From NCBI GenBank assembly GCA_031550915.1, contig JAVBOF010000086.1, positions 1 to 26,201 of the forward strand: DNA of 26,201 bases. Direction: 5' to 3'. Origin of the DNA: JAVBOF01 sp031550915 (GTDB lineage: Bacteria > Bacillota > Clostridia > Christensenellales > MGBC116941). Shown here in pieces: positions 16,763 to 24,274 of this stretch (position 1 is its first letter; every line of letters starts with the position of its first letter). The notes beneath the pieces were generated by a model. It saw only the letters and a list, made by a program, of their open reading frames with translations, made no database searches and was not told the DNA's origin. A program made the position numbers and the translations under genes.

Positions 16763-17590
16763 TCAGAGCTTAAGGTATACGATGCTAGAATAGCTTCCAT
16801 ATACTTTCGTGGTACCTACTAATCTGTAGGCACGCACCTTGAAATAATGGGTTTTGCCTTTTTTGAGGTTTTTGACTGTATAATACGCGCTTGCGGTCTC
16901 GGCCACTTTAGCGTAGCTGCCAGTTTTCGAAGCGGCTCTGTATAGAACGTACTTCGTGCGCCCGGAGACCGATCCCCAATAAACCTTGATGCTGGTTGAG
17001 CTCACTTTCTTTAGCTTGATCGTTGCCGGCTTTTTAAGGACGGGTTTCGCTTTGATCGGCGCGACATCAGCGCTTTGATTGGTTGTATTGCCCTGCTGGA
17101 CCTTAGCCTGCACCTTGTAGTAATAATACTTTCCAGTTTCCAGACCAGTATGCACATACGTTAACGCTGTAACCTCTGCAAGCCTTGTATAGGGGCCTGC
17201 AGCGGAAGTGGAGAAGGAAACCACATATTGAATAGCGGGATCACTCTTCGTCCAATTCAATGTTATTGTATTGTATTTTGTACAAACAGCGGAAATCTGC
17301 GGAACGGGAATAGCTGCAAATTCGGCAACTAGCGTCCTATTTGTTGCGGCGGTGAATTGATAGGTAAAACTCGTGCTGACTTCAGTCCCGTTTTCAAGCC
17401 ATCTTATGAAATAATAGCCAGGTTTGGGGTCGGGTGTCAGAGTAACATTTGCCCCCTCTTTAACGCTTCCGCCACCCTTAACGCTTCCATAATCGGTATT
17501 GTTTGCGACGATTGTGATTTGAACGTTGTTGGAAGGCGTAGCTAACGCGGTCGCTGGAAAGAGGGTAAGCAGCAGGTACAGCGTCAGCAT
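16763..17590 (-). CDS. Secreted protein with a bacterial-repeat domain and two fibronectin type III domains
   Basis: A 275-residue extracellular protein with no catalytic domain I recognise. After a hydrophobic signal segment ending 'ALA' (about residue 17), residues 22-92 resemble a Listeria-Bacteroides-type bacterial repeat ('GSVKGGGSVKEGANVTL', 'GYYFIRWLENG'). Residues about 94-180 and 186-275 are two fibronectin type III domains ('ITLNWTKS', 'YYYKVQAK', 'IKVYWGSVSG', 'HYFKVRAY'). It probably serves in adhesion or surface binding. The start is doubtful: the ATG at 17590 has no ribosome binding site, while a perfect AAGGAGG (17626-17632) is placed eight bases before an in-frame GTA at 17617 that would give a normal Lys-containing signal peptide. 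It lies between the yajC region and scfA on the opposite strand and looks like a local insertion. Confidence 0.8.
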   Translation of the reverse strand: MLTLYLLLTLFPATALATPSNNVQITIVANNTDYGSVKGGGSVKEGANVTLTPDPKPGYYFIRWLENGTEVSTSFTYQFTAATNRTLVAEFAAIPVPQISAVCTKYNTITLNWTKSDPAIQYVVSFSTSAAGPYTRLAEVTALTYVHTGLETGKYYYYKVQAKVQQGNTTNQSADVAPIKAKPVLKKPATIKLKKVSSTSIKVYWGSVSGRTKYVLYRAASKTGSYAKVAETASAYYTVKNLKKGKTHYFKVRAYRLVGTTKVYGSYSSIVYLKL

Positions 17591-17771
17591 TAAAAGTACG
17601 GTGCTCGTTTTAGCTACTCTACAAGCCTCCTTGATTGTTGAAATAGATAGGTATATAACAGTATGCTAATTCTATAAAAGATTTCGAATACAGCGCCATT
17701 ATAATGAGGGTAAATTTGGTATCCGAAATAATATTTTATCATTTTGCAGGTATGCCGTTATATATTTGTAC

Positions 17772-17800
17772 TTGAGATAATGTATTGTTTTATGTATAAT
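17772..17800 (+). promoter_or_regulatory. Strong sigma-A-type promoter of scfA
   Basis: TTGAGA (17772-17777), a 17-base spacer and TATAAT (17795-17800), eleven of twelve consensus bases. Transcription would start near 17807, leaving a 27-base leader with GGAGGT in front of scfA. The rest of 17591-17771 is AT-rich and holds nothing else I can call. Confidence 0.85.
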
Positions 17801-17833
17801 CAATTATCGAGAATTAAGCTTTCGGAGGTAAAT

Positions 17834-17968
17834 ATGAAGCATATTAAAACTATACAGAAACCTTGTCTAGACAACAAAAAAGGCTGTGGGGAGTGCCAAT
17901 CTTCCTGCCAGAGCGCGTGCAAAACTTCCTGCACTGTCGCAAACCAAAAGTGCGCAAAGAAAAAATAA
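17834..17968 (+). CDS. scfA: SCIFF ranthipeptide precursor (six cysteines in forty-five)
   Basis: A 44-residue ribosomally made peptide precursor. The N-terminus 'MKHIKTI' and the cysteine core 'CGECQSSCQSACKTSC' followed by 'TVANQKC' are the hallmark of SCIFF. The six family cysteines are at 18, 21, 25, 29, 33 and 40; there is a seventh at 11. The neighbouring maturase makes a thioether between a Cys sulfur and a Thr in this family; by analogy with the Clostridium thermocellum peptide I expect Cys29 to Thr34. GGAGGT (17824-17829) precedes the ATG. SCIFF is nearly universal in Clostridia; roles in cell-cell signalling have been proposed. Confidence 0.95.
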   Translation: MKHIKTIQKPCLDNKKGCGECQSSCQSACKTSCTVANQKCAKKK

Positions 17969-18066
17969 AGCATCTTTCACAAAACTACCGGCGCTTCGCG
18001 GCTTTGGCTTTGCTGGCTATAGGCCGCTTTTTGGCGCTTAAGAGCCCTGGTATGGAGGAAAAATAA

Positions 18067-19428
18067 TTGATACACGCATTTAAATGTCTGGGACAAAACT
18101 TAATATTGGATGTTGATACAAGCGCCTTGTATTCCATGGATGAACCGGCATGGGAAGCCGCCAGTCTGTTTAAAACGATGAAAACTGAAGACATTGTACA
18201 ATCGCTTTCGCAAAGATACCCTTTGCATGATATCGAAAGCGCCGTTGAAGAGCTTGTTGAAATGGAAACAGCCGGTATGCTTTTTTCTGATATCGATTTT
18301 GAAGGCCAGCAGCTTTTGAATGATGAAAAAAGCCTAAAGGCGGTATGCCTGCATGTAGCGCATGATTGTAATCTGCGCTGTGATTATTGCTTTGCGTCAA
18401 AAGGAGACTTCGATCAGGGCAGAAAGCTGATGCCGGAGACGGTTGGCTTGAAGGCTTTAGAAATGCTTATTGAAAACAGTGGAAGCCGGAAATCACTCGA
18501 AGTGGATTTTTTTGGCGGGGAACCGCTGATGAATCTGGATGTCGTTAAACAATTAGTAATTCAAGGCAATGAAATGGCCGCAAAAGCCGGAAAAACAATA
18601 TCATTCACTCTTACGACCAACGGCTTGGCGCTTAACGATGATATTTGCGCCTACCTTAACGACAACATGAAAAATGTAGTCATTAGCCTTGATGGCAGGA
18701 AAGAGATACATGACGCGCTTCGCAAAACAATTGGCGGCAAAGGGTCTTTCGATATTATAATGCCGAAACTAAAGCGGTTTGTAGAACTGCGAGGGGAAAA
18801 GGATCATTATGTCCGCGGTACATTTACAAAGGCGAATCTGGATTTTTGCAGCGATGTTCTTTTTCTCGCGGATAACGGGTTTGAGCAGATATCTATAGAG
18901 CCTGTTGTATTAAGAGAAAGCGAAGAGGCCGCGATAAAGGAAAGTGACTTGCCCTCGGTATTTCTGGAATACGAAAAGCTGGCGGGGGAATATATCCAAC
19001 GGAGAAAATCGGGGGACTTTTTTAATTTCTTTCATTTTATGGTAGACTTGGAGAACGGGCCATGCGTCGGTAAAAGGCTGCGAGGCTGCGGGGCCGGAAC
19101 GGAGTATGTCGCCGTAACGCCAGACGGGGATATCTACCCCTGCCATCAGTTTGTCGGTAAGGAGGAATACCTGCTTGGGAATGTCGATACCGGTATCGTC
19201 AACGGCGATATTTGCGATTCCTTCAGTCAAAACTATGTTTTGAATAAAGAAGATTGCAGGAACTGCTGGTGTAAATTCTTTTGCAGCGGCGGTTGTGCGG
19301 CAAACGGATACTCTTTGGAAGGCGATATCACTAAGCCATATAAAACCGGATGTGAGATGCAGAAAAAGAGGGTGGAATGCGCCCTCGCGATATACGCCAT
19401 TGAAAAAGAAGAAAATATGATTGAATAG
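18067..19428 (+). CDS. scfB: SCIFF maturase, radical SAM/SPASM thioether-forming enzyme
   Basis: A 453-residue enzyme that forms the sulfur-to-carbon thioether in ScfA. The N-terminal part (about 1-90) is a RiPP-recognition-like region. The radical SAM core starts with C101-x3-C105-x2-C108 for the S-adenosylmethionine-binding cluster and has 'GGEP' (150-153). The C-terminal SPASM region supplies cysteines for two auxiliary iron-sulfur clusters: Cys333, 341, 359, 397, 400, 402, 406, 410, 429 and 438. All family motifs are present. The start is a TTG at 18067 with GGAGG eight bases upstream. It lies 98 bases after scfA, across a possible hairpin. Confidence 0.96.
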   Translation: MIHAFKCLGQNLILDVDTSALYSMDEPAWEAASLFKTMKTEDIVQSLSQRYPLHDIESAVEELVEMETAGMLFSDIDFEGQQLLNDEKSLKAVCLHVAHDCNLRCDYCFASKGDFDQGRKLMPETVGLKALEMLIENSGSRKSLEVDFFGGEPLMNLDVVKQLVIQGNEMAAKAGKTISFTLTTNGLALNDDICAYLNDNMKNVVISLDGRKEIHDALRKTIGGKGSFDIIMPKLKRFVELRGEKDHYVRGTFTKANLDFCSDVLFLADNGFEQISIEPVVLRESEEAAIKESDLPSVFLEYEKLAGEYIQRRKSGDFFNFFHFMVDLENGPCVGKRLRGCGAGTEYVAVTPDGDIYPCHQFVGKEEYLLGNVDTGIVNGDICDSFSQNYVLNKEDCRNCWCKFFCSGGCAANGYSLEGDITKPYKTGCEMQKKRVECALAIYAIEKEENMIE

Positions 19429-19433
19429 GAGAT

Positions 19434-19946
19434 ATGGTTTTGGAGAGTTTTAACGGCAAAACGCCTGCAATAGGAAAAAACACATTTGTGCATAACTCGG
19501 CTGTAATTATTGGGGACGTTATCATCGGTGATGATTGCGGCATATGGCCAAACGCGGTTTTGAGGGGGGATTCCGGGCCGATCCGCGTAGGAAATGGAAC
19601 AAATATCCAAGATTGCGCGGTATTACATAATGTTGGAGGAACCAAGGTAATAATTGGAGAAGGGGTAACAGTAGGGCATGGCGCTATAGTCCACGGCAGC
19701 AGCGTAGGCAATAATTCACTAATCGGATTTGGCGCGAGCTTAATGAACAATTCTGTAATAGGCAACGATTGCATTGTTGGGGCCGGCGCTCTCGTTACAC
19801 AATCCACCGTTATCGAGGACAAAAGCCTGGTTGTCGGCAGTCCCGCCAAGGTAAAAAGGGAAGTGACCGAGGCGGAGATGGAATCGACACGCAAGAATGC
19901 AGAGGAATATAAGCTTGGAGCCAGGGCATATTTGCAGCAGAAATAG
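19434..19946 (+). CDS. Gamma-carbonic-anhydrase-family left-handed beta-helix protein
   Basis: A protein of 170 residues built of hexapeptide repeats (I/V-G-D/N-x-x pattern) that form a left-handed beta-helix trimer. The three zinc-binding histidines of the gamma class are present (His65, His82, His87), as are Arg44 and Asp46 of the 'LRGD' motif. Many bacterial members of this YrdA/PaaY-like group have unproven or no carbonic anhydrase activity, so the reaction is uncertain. AGGAG overlaps the scfB stop codon and is only two bases from the ATG at 19434 but eight from an in-frame TTG at 19440, which may be the true start. It starts five bases after scfB, so it is co-transcribed with scfAB. A strong terminator follows. 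Confidence 0.88.
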   Translation: MVLESFNGKTPAIGKNTFVHNSAVIIGDVIIGDDCGIWPNAVLRGDSGPIRVGNGTNIQDCAVLHNVGGTKVIIGEGVTVGHGAIVHGSSVGNNSLIGFGASLMNNSVIGNDCIVGAGALVTQSTVIEDKSLVVGSPAKVKREVTEAEMESTRKNAEEYKLGARAYLQQK

Positions 19947-19953
19947 ATTTCTT

Positions 19954-19987
19954 AAAAAAACCGCGGATCATTTCCGCGGTTTTTTTG
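19954..19987 (+). terminator. Strong terminator ending the scfA-scfB-carbonic anhydrase unit
   Basis: A 14-bp stem (19954-19967 with 19973-19986) with a CCGCGG core, a 5-base loop and a T-run; the matching A-run on the left makes it usable in both directions. Confidence 0.93.
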
Positions 19988-20072
19988 TAACCGTCGAGTG
20001 CAAACCGTTTTATTTAGGAATTGTTTTCCGTTGCGAATAATGGGCTATTAGCACTAATTTACATATACAAGC

Positions 20073-20099
20073 TTGAAATCAGGCCTTTAATGTTATAAT
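20073..20099 (+). promoter_or_regulatory. Promoter of mreCD-mrdA
   Basis: An extended -10, TGTTATAAT (20091-20099), with TTGAAA (20073-20078) 15 bases upstream of the -10. Transcription would start about 65 bases before mreC. No other structure stands out in 19987-20170. Confidence 0.55.
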
Positions 20100-20170
20100 A
20101 TACTATATACTGTTTTGATGTAATGACAGTAGACGGGCTGGTTTAGAACCGGTTGGAGGGAGTAGATGCT

Positions 20171-21031
20171 TTGCCGCGTTTGTTTAGGAACAAACCGTTT
20201 ATAATTGCCCTTGTTGCGGTCGTGTTGCTAATTGTTATGATAGTCGTGACTTCCGGCAACAATAATCTGACGATGCCGGAAAATGCCGTCGGGACAGTTT
20301 TGACGCCAGCGGAAGGCTTTTTGGACAATATCACCGGAGGCCTTGGTGATTTTCTGGGCAGTATATTTATGCCTGCGGAAAAAAGAGTGCAGATGACAGA
20401 CCTGCAGAAACGCATAGCTGAACTTGAGAACGAGAATCAAACGCTTATGGAACAAAAGGCCGAAAATGAAAGGTTGAAAGAGCTTCTTGATTTTCAAGAT
20501 AAAAACTCTGAGTTTTCTTTTGTTGCGGCAAAGGTCATCGCCAAAACCCCAGGCTACTGGTTCGATACATTTACGATAAACATCGGCAAGAACAAAGGCG
20601 TAGATGTCGATATGGCCGTTGTCAACAGCAAGGGACTCGTAGGAAGGGTAATTGAGGCGGGGGCCGATTACAGCATAATAATGTCGATTATTGATGGACA
20701 AAGCAATGTGAGCATAATGGTCGAGCGTACGCGCGATAACGGCATGCTGCACGGCGCGATGAAATATGGCGAGCAGAACAGGTTCTGCACGCTGCACTAT
20801 CTGCCGTATGAAGCTGATATCGTCCCGGGGGACAGGATAATCACATCCGGCCTGGGCGGTGTTTTTCCAAAAGGCTTATATATTGGGGACGTCGTTGAAG
20901 CCTCACAGGTGCAGACCGAGGACAAAGAGGTATACATAAAGCCCGCTGTTGATTTTCTCCACGTTGAGGAGGTAATGGTCGTTGTTTCGGGAACGCCGCA
21001 GCCGGGGGTATCGGAGGAAGCAGTGCAATGA
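20171..21031 (+). CDS. mreC: Rod shape-determining protein MreC
   Basis: A bitopic elongasome scaffold linking MreB to PBP2. The 286 residues show an N-terminal membrane segment (about 11-28), a coiled coil (about 70-108, heptads of Leu/Ile with Glu/Lys) and a C-terminal beta-domain with 'VVNSKGLVGRV' and 'DRIITSGLGGVFPKGL'. I place the start at the TTG at 20171: GGAGGG is ten bases upstream and the result, 'MPRLFRNK', is the usual MreC N-terminus; a TTG six codons earlier overlaps the ribosome binding site. mreB is not upstream. Confidence 0.94.
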   Translation: MPRLFRNKPFIIALVAVVLLIVMIVVTSGNNNLTMPENAVGTVLTPAEGFLDNITGGLGDFLGSIFMPAEKRVQMTDLQKRIAELENENQTLMEQKAENERLKELLDFQDKNSEFSFVAAKVIAKTPGYWFDTFTINIGKNKGVDVDMAVVNSKGLVGRVIEAGADYSIIMSIIDGQSNVSIMVERTRDNGMLHGAMKYGEQNRFCTLHYLPYEADIVPGDRIITSGLGGVFPKGLYIGDVVEASQVQTEDKEVYIKPAVDFLHVEEVMVVVSGTPQPGVSEEAVQ

Positions 21032-21552
21032 AGGCTTTAACAGTTATTGGCGTGCTTTTTGGCGCGATGCTTATCGATGTCAGTTTTTTTGCAAGCTTCA
21101 ATTTCTTCGGTGTAGTGCCGGATATGATGCTTATTACTGTAATATGCTTCGCTCTTTGCGGAGGGGCCTTCTATGGCGGGCTAATTGGAGCATGCGGCGG
21201 ACTGGTGATAGATCTGTTTACAGGAATGGCAATGGGTATATACGGCCTTTTGTTCATGCTTATGGGTATAGTAGCGGGAAATTTGGGAAGGTTTAAGTTC
21301 TTTACGGATAATATATTTGTTCCATGCATACTTGCTGCGATAATGGTGCTTATCAGGGATTTGTACATGATGGTTGCGATGCTTACGCTGAGTTCGCCGT
21401 TTTCGTTCTTTGGGACCCTTGTGAGGGCGACTTTGCCGACAATGCTGGTCACGGCTATATTTACATTGCCCTTGTTCGCCGTCTACCGCAGGCTGCATGC
21501 CGCCAGGCATATGAGAATACGAAGGAAATCCGATCAGCTGGATATAGTATGA
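21028..21552 (+). CDS. mreD: Rod shape-determining protein MreD
   Basis: A 174-residue integral membrane protein with about five hydrophobic segments and an arginine-rich C-terminus, as in MreD. Its ATG overlaps the mreC stop codon (ATGA), so the two are translationally coupled. Little sequence is conserved in this family; the assignment rests on topology, length and position between mreC and mrdA. Confidence 0.9.
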   Translation: MKALTVIGVLFGAMLIDVSFFASFNFFGVVPDMMLITVICFALCGGAFYGGLIGACGGLVIDLFTGMAMGIYGLLFMLMGIVAGNLGRFKFFTDNIFVPCILAAIMVLIRDLYMMVAMLTLSSPFSFFGTLVRATLPTMLVTAIFTLPLFAVYRRLHAARHMRIRRKSDQLDIV

Positions 21553-21644
21553 GAATTTTGAAAGAATTGGGATATATCTACAATGTAAAATATGCATATA
21601 TTCCTTTATTTTTAGGCGAAAAAGTATTACAATTGTGTTACAAA

Positions 21645-21672
21645 ACTACAGGAAGCATATGCTTCCTGTAGT
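21645..21672. repeat. 28-bp perfect palindrome between mreD and mrdA
   Basis: The half-site ACTACAGGAAGCAT is followed at once by its exact reverse complement, with no loop. The T-run at about 21701-21707 is 28 bases further, too far for a normal terminator. Just upstream, TTACAA occurs twice within 17 bases. It may be an operator for a dimeric protein or an RNA hairpin in the mrdA leader. The mreD-mrdA gap of 175 bases otherwise holds only AT-rich DNA. Confidence 0.7.
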
Positions 21673-21727
21673 ACTAGACGGATAAGGGTTTTGGAATTGC
21701 TTTTTTTAAGCTATTGGTGGATTCATA

Positions 21728-24193
21728 ATGAGACTATTAAAAAATAGATATTTTATATTCTTTCTGGCGGTTGCGGTATGCTTTGCCGTCCTTGCCATCA
21801 ACTTCGGAAAAATGACTATAATCGACGGAGCGGAAGCGCTTGCACAAGGCGACGACAAGAAGACACGGACTATAACTCTAAAGGGCATGCGCGGCAAGAT
21901 CATGGACAGGAATGGCGTTGTTCTGGCGTACGATCAGGAAAGCTACAACGTCCGCTTTGCGCATGATCCAAATAAAACAAGCGCCAACGACAGGGCAAAA
22001 TATACATCGGTATTGGCGCAGACAATAGAGATTATAGAGCGCAATGGCGGTACGACTATAGATACGCTCAACATACGGAAGAACGATGCGGGTGAATTTG
22101 AGTTTTTCTGGAACGACGATGACGAGACAATTATACAAAAGCGCAGGGATATGTGGTTTACCAATATGGGGATATCGGATAAAAGCACAACTGCCAAGGA
22201 CGCTTATTCTTTGCTTCGCAACGCGTTCCAACTTCCGGAGGAGATGGATTATGAAACCGCCGTCAAGATACTATCCATTTGGCAGGAGGTAAGGTACAAT
22301 ACCTACCGCTCCTATGTGCCTATCTATATATCGAATGACGTAAACATGCAGACCGTGGCTGAGATAGAAACCAGAAGCAATGAGCTGACCGGAATAGAGA
22401 TAAACGAAGGTTCGGTCCGTATTTATCCGAAATCCGATCTGGCAGCGCATGCAATCGGTTATCTCGGCAGGATAGTGGATAATAAGCAGTTGCAGGAGCT
22501 GAAGAAAAAAGGCTATTCCGAGGATGACCTTATCGGTATGACCGGCATAGAAAAAACGTTTGAGAGCCGGCTTACGGGGGATACGACCGAAAGGCAGGGA
22601 TCGCGCGTCGTTGAGGTAAACAACCGCGGCAATGTTATGCGGGAATTGGAATATAAAGCCCCAAAGTCGGGCAATAACGTTGTACTGACGATCGATTCAA
22701 AACTGCAGAAAAAGCTGGAGGAAGCGCTCGCCGAAAACATTAAGGAAGCGCGTGCGTATCAGGAGCAATATTATAAGGATAATGAAGCGGATATCCTTGA
22801 GAAGATGCAGACGCAGGGCAGGGCGACTCCGTTAAGGATGGCGGAGATGGGGGCCGCCGTTGTTATGGACGTAAATAACGGGGAAGTCTTGGGCATGGTC
22901 AGCTATCCTTCCTTCGATCTGAACTTGTTTACCAATGGAATAAGCGTTAAGGATTTCCGTGCCCTTAGTAAGGATCCCGGAAAACCTCTTTACAATAAGG
23001 CCGACTCCACAGGAATCCCGGGATCGATTTTCAAAGTAGTCGTGGGTATTGCCGCCTTGATGGAAGGAAAGACGACCGTTGATAGAAGGATAACCGACGA
23101 AGGGCCGTTCGTAGAGTATGAAAAAAACCCGCAATATGCGCCTAAATGCTGGGTACGTCCGAATTATAGCAAACATGCGGATCAAAATATAGTTGACGCA
23201 ATAAAGCATTCGTGTAATTTCTACTTTTTCAAAATGGCTGACGAACTTGGGATAGATCTGATTGATAAATGGGTAGAGATTTACGGTTTGACAGAAAAGA
23301 CCAATATACAGCTTACGGATGAAAAACAGGGGCAGGTCGGCAGCCAGAAAGCTCTATACGACAATACTAAGGAGCCGGCAGAGCAGCTGACCAGTAAGCC
23401 ATACCTCGTGTGGCAGAAGGTAGTTGAGAACCTGATGGTATTCTATGAGGAATACCATGGAAAAGCCGTTGCGAAGCCGGTTGCCCAAAAAGCAGCTGAT
23501 GAGATACTGAAGCTTGTTAATGAAAATGAACAGATAGGCGCACAGATACGTGAGGTAATGCAAAGGGTTTTGGATATACCGGAAGCCATGTCATTACAAA
23601 AGCTGTATGATAAAAATATATCGGACCTCTTGGTTGAGCTGCGCTGGAGCCCAAACGAAACGGTGGTAACGGGCGTGGGACTCGGCGTTACTATGGTTAG
23701 TCCCGTTGCCGTAGCCCGCTATATTTCGGCGGTAGTAAACGGCGGCACTGTGTATGACGCAAACCTTGTTAAGCAGGTAGTGGACAATGAAGGCAATGTT
23801 ATAGAGGCGCCAAAGGCTGCAGTCAGGGGCAAGACAGGAGTACCGCAGAAATATATAGACCTGATAAAAGAAGGCATGCACGATGTTACATCGGCGGAGG
23901 ACGGCGGTACGGCCGGTAAATATTTTAATGACTGGAGCGATGAACGCAAAGCTTTGATAGGCTCTAAAACCGGTACCGGAGGAGTATCCAAATACGCAAT
24001 TGAGGACAACGCCTGGTATGTTTCGTTCCTTCCGTATGACAAACCGGAGATTGTCATCGTGGTCTACATACCAAACGGGCAATCAGGAGGACTGGCGACT
24101 TATACCGCAAAAAAAGTCATGGAGTATTATCTGGACCAGAAGGAAAACCCGGCTCCGGCAAACCTTTCTAAGCCGGACGAACTGACGAAATGA
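21728..24193 (+). CDS. mrdA: Class B penicillin-binding protein 2 (elongation transpeptidase)
   Basis: Monofunctional peptidoglycan transpeptidase of the rod complex. The 821 residues start with one membrane segment (about 8-26), then a dimerisation/pedestal region with 'RGKIMDRNG' and 'GMTGIEKTFE'. The transpeptidase motifs are SxxK at Ser433-Lys436 ('PGSIFK'), SxN at 495-497 (Ser-Cys-Asn) and KTG at 747-749. It is longer than typical PBP2: there is added sequence at about 85-190 and a helical, charged insertion at about 535-640 between SxN and KTG. GGTGGA lies six bases before the ATG. Position after mreCD supports MrdA rather than SpoVD or FtsI. Confidence 0.94.
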   Translation: MRLLKNRYFIFFLAVAVCFAVLAINFGKMTIIDGAEALAQGDDKKTRTITLKGMRGKIMDRNGVVLAYDQESYNVRFAHDPNKTSANDRAKYTSVLAQTIEIIERNGGTTIDTLNIRKNDAGEFEFFWNDDDETIIQKRRDMWFTNMGISDKSTTAKDAYSLLRNAFQLPEEMDYETAVKILSIWQEVRYNTYRSYVPIYISNDVNMQTVAEIETRSNELTGIEINEGSVRIYPKSDLAAHAIGYLGRIVDNKQLQELKKKGYSEDDLIGMTGIEKTFESRLTGDTTERQGSRVVEVNNRGNVMRELEYKAPKSGNNVVLTIDSKLQKKLEEALAENIKEARAYQEQYYKDNEADILEKMQTQGRATPLRMAEMGAAVVMDVNNGEVLGMVSYPSFDLNLFTNGISVKDFRALSKDPGKPLYNKADSTGIPGSIFKVVVGIAALMEGKTTVDRRITDEGPFVEYEKNPQYAPKCWVRPNYSKHADQNIVDAIKHSCNFYFFKMADELGIDLIDKWVEIYGLTEKTNIQLTDEKQGQVGSQKALYDNTKEPAEQLTSKPYLVWQKVVENLMVFYEEYHGKAVAKPVAQKAADEILKLVNENEQIGAQIREVMQRVLDIPEAMSLQKLYDKNISDLLVELRWSPNETVVTGVGLGVTMVSPVAVARYISAVVNGGTVYDANLVKQVVDNEGNVIEAPKAAVRGKTGVPQKYIDLIKEGMHDVTSAEDGGTAGKYFNDWSDERKALIGSKTGTGGVSKYAIEDNAWYVSFLPYDKPEIVIVVYIPNGQSGGLATYTAKKVMEYYLDQKENPAPANLSKPDELTK

Positions 24194-24204
24194 TTTTAGA
24201 ATTG

Positions 24205-24255
24205 AAAGCCCGTATTGTACAGATGGCAAATTGGCACAACACGGGCTTTTATATT
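24205..24255 (+). terminator. Terminator after mrdA
   Basis: A 9-bp stem (24205-24213 with 24241-24249) that can extend inward through TTGT/ACAA, followed by T-rich sequence. It lies 11 bases after the mrdA stop and also faces the convergent LytM-domain gene, for which its T-run is weaker. Confidence 0.8.
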
Positions 24256-24274
24256 TCATTTATCCGTCCGAAGC

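Noticed and set aside
17591..17771. Further promoters or a small RNA between the FnIII gene and scfA
   Set aside because: Several TATAAT-like strings occur in this AT-rich stretch, but none has a matching -35, and no stable hairpin with a T-run follows.
19331..19894. A 187-codon minus-strand open frame
   Set aside because: Mirror image of the hexapeptide repeats of the carbonic-anhydrase-type gene; the repeat composition keeps the other strand open.
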